Assembly: GCA_017591395.1 (NCBI GenBank)
Contig: WEDG01002067.1
Location: 1-64,000, forward strand
Origin: Schistocephalus solidus
Taxonomy: Eukaryota; Platyhelminthes; Cestoda; Diphyllobothriidea; Diphyllobothriidae
Direction: 5' to 3'
Length of the DNA: 64,000 bases
Positions 25,901-34,369 of the stretch are shown here, in pieces (within the stretch, counting starts at the first letter, position 1; each line of letters starts with the position of its first letter). Made by a program: the position numbers and the translations under genes. The notes beneath the pieces were generated by a model, which saw only the letters and a list, made by a program, of their open reading frames with translations, ran no database searches and was not told the DNA's origin.

Positions 25901-28900
25901 GCCTTGTACAACAACGGCTGCGGGAGATGCAGGATGCCTGGATGATCCGAAAGGCTGAGGAAATCCAGGGGAATGCGGACCGCAATGTAATGATAAACTT
26001 TTTCAAAGCCATCAAGGCCATCTACGGCCCGTGTATCAAGGGGTCCGCACCGCTGCTCAGCTCTGACGGCACAACACTGCTGACAGAGAAATCGCAAATT
26101 CTGAAGCATTGGGCCGAGCACTTCAGAAGTGTCCTTAATTGCTCATCAGCCATCTCCGATGCTCCAATTAACCGACTTCCTCAAGTGGACACGAACAACA
26201 ACCTAGATCTGCTGCCTTCCCTACCAGAAACCATCCGGGTCGTGCAGTAGATTTCCAGCGGTAAATCACCGGGATCCGACGCAATCCCACCGGAAGTCTA
26301 CAAGCACAGCGGGCCCCGGCTGATGGCAGAACTCACAACACTCTTCCAAGAGATGTGGCGTCAAGGACAAGTTCTTCAGGATTTCAAAGACGCGACCATC
26401 GTCCATCTCTACAAACAGAAGGAGAACCGGCAACTCTGTGATAATCACAGAGGCATATCGTTGCTCAATATCGCCAGGAGGATATTCGACCGTATCCTTT
26501 TCAATCGTCTGAACGGTCACCTTGAGCAGGGCCTGCTCCCGGAAAGCCAATGTGGCTTCCGCTGACACTGCGGAACAACCGATATGATCTTTGCCGCCCG
26601 CCAGCTACAAGAGGAGTGCCAGGATATGCGAACTCACCTATACACTACCTTCGTGGATCTGACGAAAGCCTTTGAAACGGTGAATCGCGACAGACTGTGG
26701 AAAGTCATGCAGAAATTTGGCTGTCTTGAGCGGTTCACGCACATGGTGCGTCAGCTTCATGACGGGATGACGGCGCACGTCACTGACAACGGGACAGTAT
26801 CCGAAGCATTCGCAGTGACCAAAGGAGTGAAGCTGGGCTGCGTACTGGCCCCCGCCCTGTTCAGTCTCATGTTCTCTGCTATGCTGATGGACGCCTACCG
26901 TGATGAGCAGCCTGGTATCCGCATCGCCTAAAGAACTGACGGGCACCTTCTCAACAGTCGGCGTATGCAGGCTCTAACGCGCGTGTCTACGACTACAGTC
27001 CATGACTTGCTCTACGCGAACGACTGCGCCCTTAACACCGTGACGGAGGAAGACAAGCGAAGAAGCATGGACCTCTTCGCCGCAGGCTGCGCCGATTTTG
27101 GATTAACAATCAGTACAGCCAAAACGGTTGTCATGCATCAGCCGCCACCCAGCGCGGAATACAATGCTCCACGAATCAATTTCGACGGTGCTCAACTTAA
27201 AAACATGGAAAGCTTCGCTTATATAGGAAGCACGCTGTCATGCAACACGAGAATCAACGAAGAGGTTGCTCAACGGATCTTTACAGCCAGTCAGGCCTTC
27301 GGCCGACAGCAGACCTCCATGTGGAATCGCCACGGTATTCAAATGAACACCAAACTGAAGATGTACAAGGCCGTCGTCTTGACGACATTCCTTTAAGGAG
27401 CGGAGACCTGGACCGTCTACTCGAACCAAGCCAGGAAGCTGAATCACTTCCACCTCAGCTGCCTCCGCAGAATACTGAAGCTGAAATGGCAAGACAGGAT
27501 CCCGGACACTGAAGTCCTGGAGCGGACCGAAATCCTCAGTATCCAAGCCATGCTGAGGCATGTGCAACTGCGATGGAGCGGCCACCTGGTGAGAATGGAC
27601 GACGAGCGACTACCCAAACGACTTTTCTACAGAGATGTCGCTACGGGTGCTCGCCTACAGAAAGGTCAAAAACGACGCTACAAGGACACTTGAAGAAATC
27701 GCTGAAGCAACTGCAAATCAACTCGGCGACCTGGGAGGACCTCGCCCAGGATAGACCGGCATGGAGAAGATCCGTGAAGACTGGTTCAACAATCTATGAG
27801 GCCAACCGGATCGCCGCCGCCAAGGCCAAAAGGGCGGCATGAAAGTCACCAGTGCCCCGGATCAACACCGCCAACGCCCAGGCCCTTCCAATATGGCCGC
27901 GCTGTCAACGCATATTCCACGCGCGAATCGGCCTGGTCGGACATCTTCGAACTCAGTGCAGCAACAATTCCATAATCTCAACCTCGGCCAAACCGACGAA
28001 CACCACTTGCCCGACCTCCATCATATGCTTCCTCCAACATCATCACCGCCCCCATTACCAGCGATGGGGACTCGGTACTAACCTGTCATCACTGCGATCG
28101 CACATTCAATTGGACTGACCGGTCACTCGCGAATCCATTGCACGGAGACTAGTGAACTAGTGCCTGGAGCACCAACACACAGCAGAGACCACCGCCTCTA
28201 ATGACCTCACTGCCCACGCGAATTAACTAATCGCATGAGCCTTCTCAGTCACATGCGCATTCACCAAAGCGGAATCCACTGCGATGCTAGCACATTTTGT
28301 GCACCCATTAACATATTCCATATTCCTCCCATTAGCTCGACTACCAGCACCAGCAGCTGAGCCCCCCCCCCCCAGACTCAACTGTCCGTACTGCCCACCC
28401 ACACTCACACACCGCATGGGCCTATTAGGCTACATGCGTCTCCATGAAAACCTGTGGTAGAACACCGCCAGTTATACTACAACACTACATCTCCACTCAT
28501 CGGCCTCTGCACATCACATGATCACACGCAACACCACACAAGACATGCTCTCAGTCTGCATAGCTGATAAAGAGACAAGTATGATCCTCGGCTCTTTCTC
28601 CATGTGACTCCTCTGTTGCCTGTGTAATATGAGCTTCAGAATATCACGGTGCGCTAAAAGCCGTGGCTTGGAAGGTTGCCAATTGAGGGTATAACTCGTA
28701 CGCGTGGTCAGCCCAATCTATGTTTTGTGTGGAGTGGCTCACTGGTGAACTGAGAGTCAGGCTGCAATGGCTCCTTCTTAATGTGGCCTTTATTGCACTC
28801 CCACTCCATAGGATCCAAGCCAGGTGTGGTGGTACGCCCAAGGGCGGCTCCGGCCGCGCCAGCCACATGCACCCTCTACCACCTCCGGTTTTTTTGACTC

Positions 28901-31900
28901 TGTCATGACACCGAGCTCAGGTGGGGGAGGAGGAGAGAGTGCGGTAGCTGCAGCACAAGGCTACTATCACTTAAAACTAAGGAACGCGCAAGTCACCGTC
29001 CCTGCACCACCATTTTGCGGAGCATACGGTGAACATCGTCGGACTACGAGGGTCGAAACTGTCGGGGCACATGGGTAAGACCCTTCTTCTCGATGATCAA
29101 ACTGTTATCATAGAGTTCAGTGATTGTTAGACTGAAAAACCAGCCTTCAAGTGTACCTTAAGCGTCAGCCGTTGCATACCACATCTACATGATGCAAGCT
29201 TTACCTCGTGGGTGAAATTTCAAAATGATAAATGAAATTCCAGAGAGGGCGAGTGGATTAGGGCCTGTAGTGACTATTCGTGACATTCAGTTGGACGGAA
29301 CACTAAAGTGTTTCCTGTAAACTTTGGCGAGGTTCAATAATTAAACGTAGTTTAGAAACATATAAAACAAAACCTCGGTATTCGAAAAAAATGTAAACAC
29401 TTGAGCAATGGATAAATTCGTTCGAAAGCTGAAAAAAATTGTTATTCTCGGCTTTCAAACTCCTGTAGGAGTCCATCGTCAGAGATAGCAGCAGCAACAA
29501 GCAAGGTAACACGTATATGGGGGACAAAACAATCAACTATCACTGACGTACGTGTGGAGGTGACTGCGCAGGGCTCTGTACGCCGGAGCAAAATCGGTAC
29601 ATCCATTGATTGAGTTCCAATCTGTGGACCAGGCTTCAATCAATTCTCGGTTCATCTTGCTTCCCGCATGGGCGGTTATCTTTATGGCTGCGAGGTTGAA
29701 CTCATGGCCCGTTCGGTAGGTGTGGGCAGCAACTTGTGATAGTTCGTCACAACATCTCGCACACAACTTATGTTTATGTATGCGCGATCCCAGCGTGCGG
29801 TCAGTTTGACCTGTGTAGTTTAAAGGACAGTTTAGACATGGGGTGCGATACACTAACCCAGATTGCTCTTTAGGGTTAAGTCGATCTTTTATTTGTATCA
29901 ACCTGCTGCGCATGGTAGTCTTCAGCCGCTTTGCACTACGCACCCCTCGTCCGGTAAAAATGCGCTCACTCGCTTTTGAGACGTCCTTAATATATGGTAG
30001 AGTGCGCCATATCGTTGGTAATGTTTCTGTTGGGGTCCTCCGAGGCCGAACGCATGGGCATCAGATTATAAACGCGTTCAGATAGCCATTCTGCATAAAT
30101 TGGTCACCAGATTAGGCGTTGGCATTGCACACCCACCGAAAGCTACCATGCGCAGCAGGATGATGAAAATCAAAGGCCAAATAAACCCCAAAGAGCATTC
30201 TGGGGTAGTGTATCGCATCCCATGCCTAAACTTTCCTTTTAACTACACAGTTTAAATTGAACGCACGCTGGGATCGCACATACATGAACATACGTTGGCT
30301 GTGCGACGTGGTGACGAAATGTCGCAAGCTGCTGCCCATACCTACGAAACCGGCCATGAGTTTAACTTCGCAGCCGTCAAGATAGCCACTCATGCCGGAA
30401 GCAAGTCGAGCCGATGATTGGTTGAAGCCTGTTCCACGGCTGAGAACTCTATCAATGGATGTATCGATTTGGCCCCGGCGTACAGAGCTCTGCGCAGTCA
30501 ACTTCCGACTTGCGTCAGTGATTATTGATTGTACTGTCCCCCACCCCGCCCCTCCTCGTATAAGTGTAGTCTTTTGTTGCTGCTGCCACCTCTGACGATG
30601 GACGATGCAGGAGTTTGAAAGCTCAGAATAAAAAAATATTCCGGTGCTCTAGCAGACTTCTCCCTTGCTCATGCAACCTCTTAGGACTCGGACTTCTGCA
30701 TTTATTCATGAAAAGTAGACACTCTGCATCTTTTAGCCAATACCTTTATATGAAAGTATGAACTGTGCAAAATAGCCCCTACAAGGCAACTCCTATACCA
30801 AAAAAGGCCTGCGTATCATTCAATAAGTATACACAAAATATTGCACTGTACTATTGTACGTTTAATAAATGGAGTAAGAAACAGTAAAGCACCTGCAAGT
30901 ACGACAGCTGGGCCGCGACGAACGCAGAACACTGAGAGACGTCCGGCACCTTGTGTTCGTCTGAATCAGTGGAAGGATGGGCGGGTGCGTCAGTTTTTTT
31001 CGCGGGAGTTGGTGGCGGCGATATTTCTCCAATGGCAGTATCCTTATCGCCTGTCCTGGAAGCATAAGTTCCCTCCCAAGGTGACATTACAGTAGAAGGA
31101 GCATCTTTAGCAGCCTCCTGGAGACGGCCCGTAAGCAGGCATGACCGAAGACGGAAAAGACGAAGAGGTGTGCCAATGGTCCTCAACATATCAATGACCT
31201 GAGGCGAGAATGTTGGAGAAGTCTGGAATACAGTTCCGATAGCAGCATCAGCAGAAGATTTTATGGGAGTTGGCGCATCCTCTCCACTGATCACCTGTAA
31301 CAAGGCGCCTAAAAGGGGAATTAGTGTCAATTTGGGGTCCAGTAACCATAAAAACGACCTTCAAAATTCCGACAAACACAGTTTCTCGATGGGTTTCGGT
31401 ACCTTGATGGATGCAAATCAAAAAATGTGGGGGAAGTCGTCTGCAGGTAACTAAGTAAACAAGACGAAATATGTCTGTAGAGATTAGCTGTTTTAGAGCT
31501 AACCCACGTTTTTGTCAGGCAGCTAAGTCAGAAATGATCGAAATCAGGAGCAAATTGCACAGGTAAATGATAAACTGATGCCAGTATAGTCTGTCGATGA
31601 CTTTTTTTAAAAGGAAACTAATTATACTAAATAGTCTATAAATTTGAGAGCAGGAAAGAAATAAACAGAGAAGCAAGCTTCACAAGTTTTTGACGTACAT
31701 GTGACTTCAAAAACGCGATGGGCTCGCTGCAAGTATAGCGTCACTTCGAGCCATAATAAGATTATCCGCTGACACAGCAGAGAGCCAGCGGATGTTGGGA
31801 ACTGAATCGAGGAGATAAGCTTCGTGGTAGGAGCACTTTTAGTTGTGTTGGAGAAAGCCTCCAGTCCAAGAAGACCTGCAAGTAGGCGCTCCGATTGGGA

Positions 31901-33698
31901 ATACTGGCGTTGGTAGAAGAGAACGAGAGAGTAGTTGTAGTGCGAGATCATTGCAACTGGAGAAACAGACGGGTTGGTAGGCTGCAAAGAAGTCTCTAAC
32001 TCGTCTACCGGCAATTGTGAGACCGCGGGTTCCGCACGCTTGGTTTCGGATGTTTCGGTAAGTAGTATGGGTGCACCAACAAGTGTGGCAACATTTTGTA
32101 GCTGGCAAAGGTAGTCATCTGATCGAGTGGTGTTGAAGAGATGAAGGAACTCCACCAAGGCTTTATTAAGAAGGACCTGAGAAGCAAAAAAAACTTTTCA
32201 ACGCAGTAGATTTCAGATTCATATGGCAAACAAATGTGCATCGCATGTGTACCCAGATGTAAACCTCAGAACGAATAGTAAATAATTATTTCGGTCAGGT
32301 AAACTCAACACGTCTTGAACGAAATTTAAACTCAAAGCTGTCAGGCCAATCGAGGTGTTGTATTTACATGTAAATGGAATTATAAGTAACGTACAACGGG
32401 TAAAAATTCGACGTGGGATTACTCGAGCTGCTTCGAGAATAGTTGTTTGTGGTCGTTATGCAAGATTAAATACAATTTTTACGTTGATCATCAAATTTGG
32501 AAAATTCATTGCATTTAAAATATTTTCGATACTAATTCCTTCCTATAAATTCTTTTATCGTCCGTTTTTATCCACAAAGTACCCAAAATTTGACTTCTTT
32601 CCAAATGTCAGTTTGGCTAGAGTAAAGGTTCATATAGAAATTTGTAGCTGGAAAATCCTAAAACCTGAGTAGACTGTCCAACCGGGTATCAAAGCGGAAA
32701 AAATAATTCACAGTTCACGGAGAAGGCTATGGGCAGAAATATGAAATGTGATAACTCAAAGATCTAAATGAATGGTCAACAGAAAAATTATATCATAAAA
32801 CAGCTAGACTAAACATCCCTGATAGCAATTTACAGGCGTCAAGACGCTTGCGCCAGAGCCACGCATAGCTGGGTCATCCTTAATGGCTATTAACTGAGAG
32901 GAAAACCAGCCCCCATCGCCCATACGAGTGGACTACGTGTACGCTGGTACGCACCCCTGCCCCACCTTCAAGAGGATTTAAAAAGGCTTGAAACTCAGGC
33001 ATTCCCCTGCATGTGGTTAGAGCCCAGCTGACCAACATTCCGACCGTGAGACGCCTGCGTCGAGTAATACGTTCAAACGATGGCTGCTTATCATTCTGTC
33101 GGTGCCGAGTGAAATCTGCCGAGGGAGGATAGGTTTGGGAGGTTAGTCTCAACGGGAAGAATTTCTGGGCCTAGAAGACAAGACAGGCATCGGTGAAACA
33201 CAGAGCGGCTTTCGATTGAATGCACACTGAAGAGAGAGGGGGAGTGTGAGGTGAGCACGCCTGCAACAACAGCTATCGTATGGTCCAGTGCTGTCTGTGC
33301 GTGCGTGAGTGCATAATTAAGCCCATAATAAGATGCCTGCCAGCGCAGGCGACGCCAAGCCCCAATGAACAAGCAAACTGCTGCAAACTTGCTATCAGGA
33401 ATGGTGATTTAGTTTGGGTGGGTGTGGAGTAAGCAGGAAACCAAGCTCACTGAGACCATTTTATCGTTAAAATTATTTAATATAAGAGATATCGACTGAG
33501 AGTAAGATGTGGTGTGTTCCTTGAATAAGAGTCTATCTTCAAAGGAGAGTTAATGAAATCGCATACTTTAGGATCCGATGGTTTAGTAGCGGCCAACTTT
33601 CTCAGGTTTCCTAGGCATGCAGCTAACTGGCCAGAATAGTATAAATTCGTGGCTTCAGAAGCCAGCTGGACATCTTCAACCGAATAAGAATACGACAT
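10058..33698 (-). CDS. CNOT10: CCR4-NOT transcription complex subunit 10 (nine inferred exons)
   Basis: A TPR-repeat scaffold subunit of the CCR4-NOT deadenylase, which shortens mRNA poly(A) tails; in animals CNOT10 pairs with CNOT11 on the CNOT1 N-terminus. Inferred exons: 33567-33698, 31699-32176, 30893-31308, 23258-23767, 20695-20880, 20241-20611, 17470-17505, 16963-17428, 10058-10942. Phases chain throughout to 3,480 nt (1,159 residues), against roughly 740 in vertebrates. Family-typical motifs are [54 protein letters not shown] and [16 protein letters not shown]. Extra length comes from Ser/Ala/Pro linkers and a poly-Gln/Lys stretch near the C-terminus. An in-frame TAA directly precedes the ATG. 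Least certain are the exon-4 donor and whether a further exon lies between 20.9 and 23.2 kb. Confidence 0.88.
10943..11194. other. CNOT10 intron 8, proximal part
   Basis: Intronic, with nothing recognised. The upstream open frame seen on the - strand up to 11032 is read-through of the acceptor region. Confidence 0.5.
11195..11660 (+). repeat. Degenerate SINE-related repeat in CNOT10 intron 8
   Basis: Has the same 'gtagatgcgctggaccaac' block as 8880-9235, followed by a monomer-like part: 'atttatggcactcgcac', a cacctgcgcccgacccc segment, 'gtgcggtagcacc' and 'gtggagcacacagtgaac'. Diverged but collinear. Confidence 0.55.
11661..14544. other. CNOT10 intron 8, AT-rich unique-looking sequence
   Basis: 2.9 kb with no recognisable gene or repeat. 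Its ORFs (for example 13383-13616 and 14145-14399 on the - strand) have no family resemblance. Confidence 0.4.
14545..15330 (-). repeat. Dimeric SINE-like repeat, - orientation
   Basis: The best full dimer. On the - strand, monomer 1 (about 15330-14965) starts 'taagcgccgtgggttgg' and monomer 2 (about 14960-14545) starts 'gcgctaaaagccgtgg'. Both carry 'gtgtggagtggctgact', a gagagtcaggctg block and 'atggctccttcttaa'. Monomer 2 ends with the 'gtggagcatacggtgg' block and 'cggtcgaactgcc'. The layout equals 3580-4330, but no LINE is attached here. Confidence 0.8.
15335..15380. repeat. Simple repeat (C-run plus CA/AC microsatellite)
   Basis: A run of C followed by alternating AC dinucleotides immediately next to the SINE-like dimer. 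Confidence 0.85.
15975..16945 (+). mobile_element. Penelope-like element RT fragment (dead)
   Basis: Reads a Penelope-type reverse transcriptase: [19 protein letters not shown] (RT motif A), then in changed frames [19 protein letters not shown] sequence and a disrupted RRYVDD-like motif C near 16480-16500. Next come [16 protein letters not shown] and VTNTMQLP, then [18 protein letters not shown] and [16 protein letters not shown]. Several frameshifts and stops interrupt it and no GIY-YIG domain follows. It ends about 20-30 bp from the CNOT10 exon 8 donor. Confidence 0.85.
16963..17428 (-). CDS. CNOT10: CNOT10 exon 8
   Basis: 466 nt, entering in phase 2 and leaving in phase 0 with donor GTACCT. 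It opens [16 protein letters not shown], continuing the TPR helix of the 36-nt exon before it, then a Ser/Arg-rich linker. The region [19 protein letters not shown] may be another helical repeat. The start follows AATATCACAG. Confidence 0.65.
17470..17505 (-). CDS. CNOT10: CNOT10 micro-exon 7
   Basis: 36 nt encoding [11 protein letters not shown]. The junction from exon 6 gives [11 protein letters not shown], which parallels the SLDRISDAI segment of vertebrate CNOT10. The acceptor is CATCAGCAG (the second AG fits best) and the donor GTACCT opens a proposed 41-nt intron. A genomic frameshift rather than an intron is the alternative. Confidence 0.6.
17564..19892. mobile_element. Foldback-type element with ~250-300 bp terminal inverted repeats
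   Basis: The left end (17564-17860) and the reverse complement of the right end (19892-19640) align over nearly their whole length. Shared landmarks are the terminal 'acacgagagaa.gct', 'aatttttctcaaaatcctc', 'ggtgaaact.cgcct', 'tatgagaggca.cataacc', 'atggatcaagat.tgagaa' and 'cctaactcatgaaat'. The left arm has an extra ~50-bp hairpin around 17800-17845. The 1.8-kb AT-rich interior has no ORF with recognisable content, so it appears non-autonomous. It sits in CNOT10 intron 6, 60 bp from the micro-exon. Confidence 0.75.
19617..19649. repeat. 14-bp-arm hairpin at the inner edge of the right inverted repeat
   Basis: Arms 19617-19630 and 19636-19649 are perfectly complementary around a 5-nt loop. 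The same 'taactcatgaaat' sequence occurs once in the left arm near 17845-17860. Confidence 0.8.
20241..20611 (-). CDS. CNOT10: CNOT10 exon 6
   Basis: Acceptor TTCTTCCCAG and consensus donor GTAAGT; 371 nt, phase 0 to 2. It encodes [19 protein letters not shown] and, at the end, [15 protein letters not shown], both matching the TPR region of CNOT10, separated by a flatworm-specific linker. Confidence 0.85.
20695..20880 (-). CDS. CNOT10: CNOT10 exon 5
   Basis: 62 codons, phase 0 at both ends. It contains [17 protein letters not shown], one of the most conserved CNOT10 segments. The 83-bp intron that follows has a GTAATT donor. The acceptor TTCGAAGCAG is usable but weak, so the 5' edge is approximate. 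Confidence 0.82.
20940..22425. other. CNOT10 intron 4, part with overlapping short ORFs
   Basis: ORFs of 64-134 codons overlap on both strands (21175-22248). None shows a motif I recognise. They may be remains of an unidentified repeat. Confidence 0.35.
22426..22878 (-). pseudogene. Orphan ORF, possible repeat-derived
   Basis: A 150-codon open frame in CNOT10 intron 4, mildly GC-richer than its surroundings. It contains [17 protein letters not shown] and a Gly-Glu-Gly linker. I recognise no domain. Because it abuts a LINE-A tail fragment, a degenerate mobile-element origin is more likely than a nested host gene. Confidence 0.3.
22880..22998 (-). mobile_element. LINE-A zinc-finger tail fragment
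   Basis: The - strand reads a diverged finger of the LINE-A tail: RIGLVGRL, stop, [16 protein letters not shown], matching the spacer between fingers in that family. Only ~120 bp is left. Confidence 0.65.
23258..23767 (-). CDS. CNOT10: CNOT10 exon 4
   Basis: Acceptor GTGCATTAG; 170 codons. It contains [20 protein letters not shown], then after an Ala/Ser linker [20 protein letters not shown] and [14 protein letters not shown], a hallmark of the family. The donor is taken as AAG/GTCCAA to keep phase 0 into exon 5. A better-looking GTCAGT 8 nt further would change phase and require an unseen exon. Confidence 0.85.
24215..24425 (+). repeat. Polypyrimidine tract (CT-rich, ~200 bp)
   Basis: Almost only C and T on the + strand, which makes three overlapping low-complexity ORFs that are not genes. 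It ends at or just before the 5' end of the LINE-A copy. Confidence 0.9.
24681..26250 (+). pseudogene. LINE-A endonuclease and connector (broken)
   Basis: Apurinic-type endonuclease that would nick target DNA. The N-part is open to 25157, the frame then shifts, and a stop interrupts at ~25276. The rest is open from 25285 to 26250. Visible residues include the Asn of WNAR, the Glu of SETRF, the D-x-N of GDFNAR and the His of TEHHLV. The long connector [15 protein letters not shown] is typical of the family. The final stop precedes [12 protein letters not shown], the RT entry. Confidence 0.82.
26251..27396 (+). pseudogene. LINE-A reverse transcriptase (broken, active site mutated)
   Basis: Open pieces 26323-26565, 26584-26931 and 26965-27396 are in one frame apart from stops. 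Motif A is [14 protein letters not shown], with its Asp present. Motif C is [10 protein letters not shown], where the first catalytic Asp is Asn, so this copy would be inactive even without the stops. Confidence 0.85.
27840..28450 (+). pseudogene. LINE-A C-terminal C2H2 zinc-finger array (degenerate)
   Basis: After a stop at 27841 the frame continues [18 protein letters not shown] (finger 1, first Cys lost). There follow a Thr/Pro-rich spacer, [11 protein letters not shown] (start of finger 2, frame 28085-28120) with GHSRIH-like remains, then [16 protein letters not shown], and a last finger reading [16 protein letters not shown] and YMRLHENL near 28385-28450. This C-terminal array is the distinctive mark of the family. 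Confidence 0.7.
28645..29060 (+). repeat. SINE-like monomer fused to the LINE-A 3' end
   Basis: Starts 'atcacggtgcgctaaaag', runs through the full monomer and ends with the 'gagcatacggtgaacatc' block. It follows the LINE-A tail without a gap and in the same orientation, as in the - strand copy at 4330. Confidence 0.8.
29061..29400. other. CNOT10 intron 3, nothing recognised
   Basis: Spacer between the SINE-like unit and the Penelope copies. Confidence 0.4.
29400..30090 (-). mobile_element. Penelope-like element 3' end with GIY-YIG domain
   Basis: The - strand reads the RT C-terminal connector in changing frames ([19 protein letters not shown]-like near 30000), then an open frame 29533-29943. 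That frame holds the GIY-YIG endonuclease as [28 protein letters not shown], a Cys/His cluster, [11 protein letters not shown] and the conserved Glu in NRELIEAW. The untranslated 3' end carries the 'tctgacgatggactcc' motif (29451-29483). It is the largest intact part of any Penelope copy here. Confidence 0.88.
30100..30650 (+). mobile_element. Penelope-like element 3' end, opposite orientation
   Basis: The + strand reads a second GIY-YIG region: [22 protein letters not shown] (30185-30235), a stop at ~30253, [38 protein letters not shown], a stop replacing the Glu-containing segment, then [17 protein letters not shown]. The 3' end repeats the 'tctgacgatggac' motif (30591-30622). Head-to-head with the previous copy, with only ~10-20 bp between. 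Confidence 0.85.
30893..31308 (-). CDS. CNOT10: CNOT10 exon 3
   Basis: Acceptor TTCCCCTTTTAG, phase 1; donor CAG/GTGCTT, phase 0; 416 nt. Joined to exon 2 it gives [16 protein letters not shown], matching the helix after the first TPR block of CNOT10. Later it has [20 protein letters not shown] and [10 protein letters not shown], typical TPR helices. The + strand ORF here is a shadow. Confidence 0.82.
31309..31698. other. CNOT10 intron 2
   Basis: 390-bp intron with GTACGT donor (- strand) and a pyrimidine-rich acceptor. No repeat seen. Confidence 0.7.
31699..32176 (-). CDS. CNOT10: CNOT10 exon 2
   Basis: The acceptor is TTTTTTGCTTCTCAG, phase 0, and the donor is GTACGT, phase 1. It encodes [20 protein letters not shown], parallel to ILNTAVAEFFKSNQTTTD of vertebrates, then [20 protein letters not shown] and [15 protein letters not shown]. 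These are the first full TPR motifs. Confidence 0.88.
32177..33566. other. CNOT10 intron 1
   Basis: 1.4 kb. The - strand open frame 33091-33372 ([16 protein letters not shown]) looks like part of a repeat, but no second copy lies in the window. Nothing else recognised. Confidence 0.45.
33567..33698 (-). CDS. CNOT10: CNOT10 exon 1 (start codon)
   Basis: 44 codons from ATG 33698 to donor [29 protein letters not shown] aligns with the AFQAFTSGNYDACLQHL segment of vertebrates. TAA directly precedes the ATG in frame, and the -3 base is T, a weak context. Confidence 0.82.
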
Positions 33699-34369
33699 TT
33701 AGATAGACCAATTACAGATGATGCCGTCAGCGTCTCTGACCCACACCTATCAAAAACAACCAAAATGCCAAGAAAGGCAAATTATTATTGTTCAGTAAAA
33801 CAATGAACTGTATTTTAATATATTAAAACGGTAAATTTAAAGACCGTATTATAAAAGGACGTACTTTAATTTACGCAATTGAATGCGCTGTTCTTATATG
33901 TCTTATGATTTGAACTATCTGATTGACGGTTGTGACCACTGGTTGCCCATGTCTGGATATACTCGTTGTCTCCCCACCAAAGAGAGAAAACCGACTCGCG
34001 AAATTTCATAACTTTGATCAGGAGCAGTAACTCTCCGAGAAATCTTATTTTTCGATGATGCCTGGCTCCAATCTACCAAGAATCGACCAGGCACCTGGGG
34101 AGGAATTGAGACAGTAAACACACTGAACATGAACCAACACTTCCAAGTTCCGAACTGCTAGCATTCTACGGGCTGCAGTTTTCCCTCCTGAATAAATACA
34201 ATAACAGAGAAACACAAGTGAGGAAACCCATATAAGGAGTTTTCCCACTACTGTATATTTCCTTTGACATTGCCCGTACACTTGCAATAAATAAAATTAT
34301 TTATTAAAATCCATAAATAAAATCATGAAGAATGAATAGATTTAACTTGCAGACATTTTCCACCTTCTA
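33699..34369. other. Upstream region of CNOT10
   Basis: AT-rich. The promoter should lie here, but I see no TATA-like element at a convincing spacing and no other gene. Confidence 0.4.

Larger units (their letters stand above)
24440..28648 (+). mobile_element. LINE-A: near-complete non-LTR retrotransposon with zinc-finger tail
   Basis: Order: a 5' leader (24440-24770), APE-type endonuclease, connector, reverse transcriptase, C-terminal region, C2H2 fingers, and a 3' tail reaching the SINE-like unit. Endonuclease landmarks are [15 protein letters not shown] and [11 protein letters not shown] landmarks are [29 protein letters not shown] and KLGCVLAP, with the active site mutated to YAND. At least one frameshift (~25105) and stops near 25276, 26250, 26564, 26930, 27395 and 27841 kill it. 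The family is widespread in flatworms; I leave the clade open. It lies antisense in CNOT10 intron 3. Confidence 0.88.

Noticed and set aside
31839..32241. Additional - strand ORFs around CNOT10 exon 2
   Set aside because: Other frames of the same exon; only the 31699-32176 frame has CNOT10 motifs and matching splice sites.
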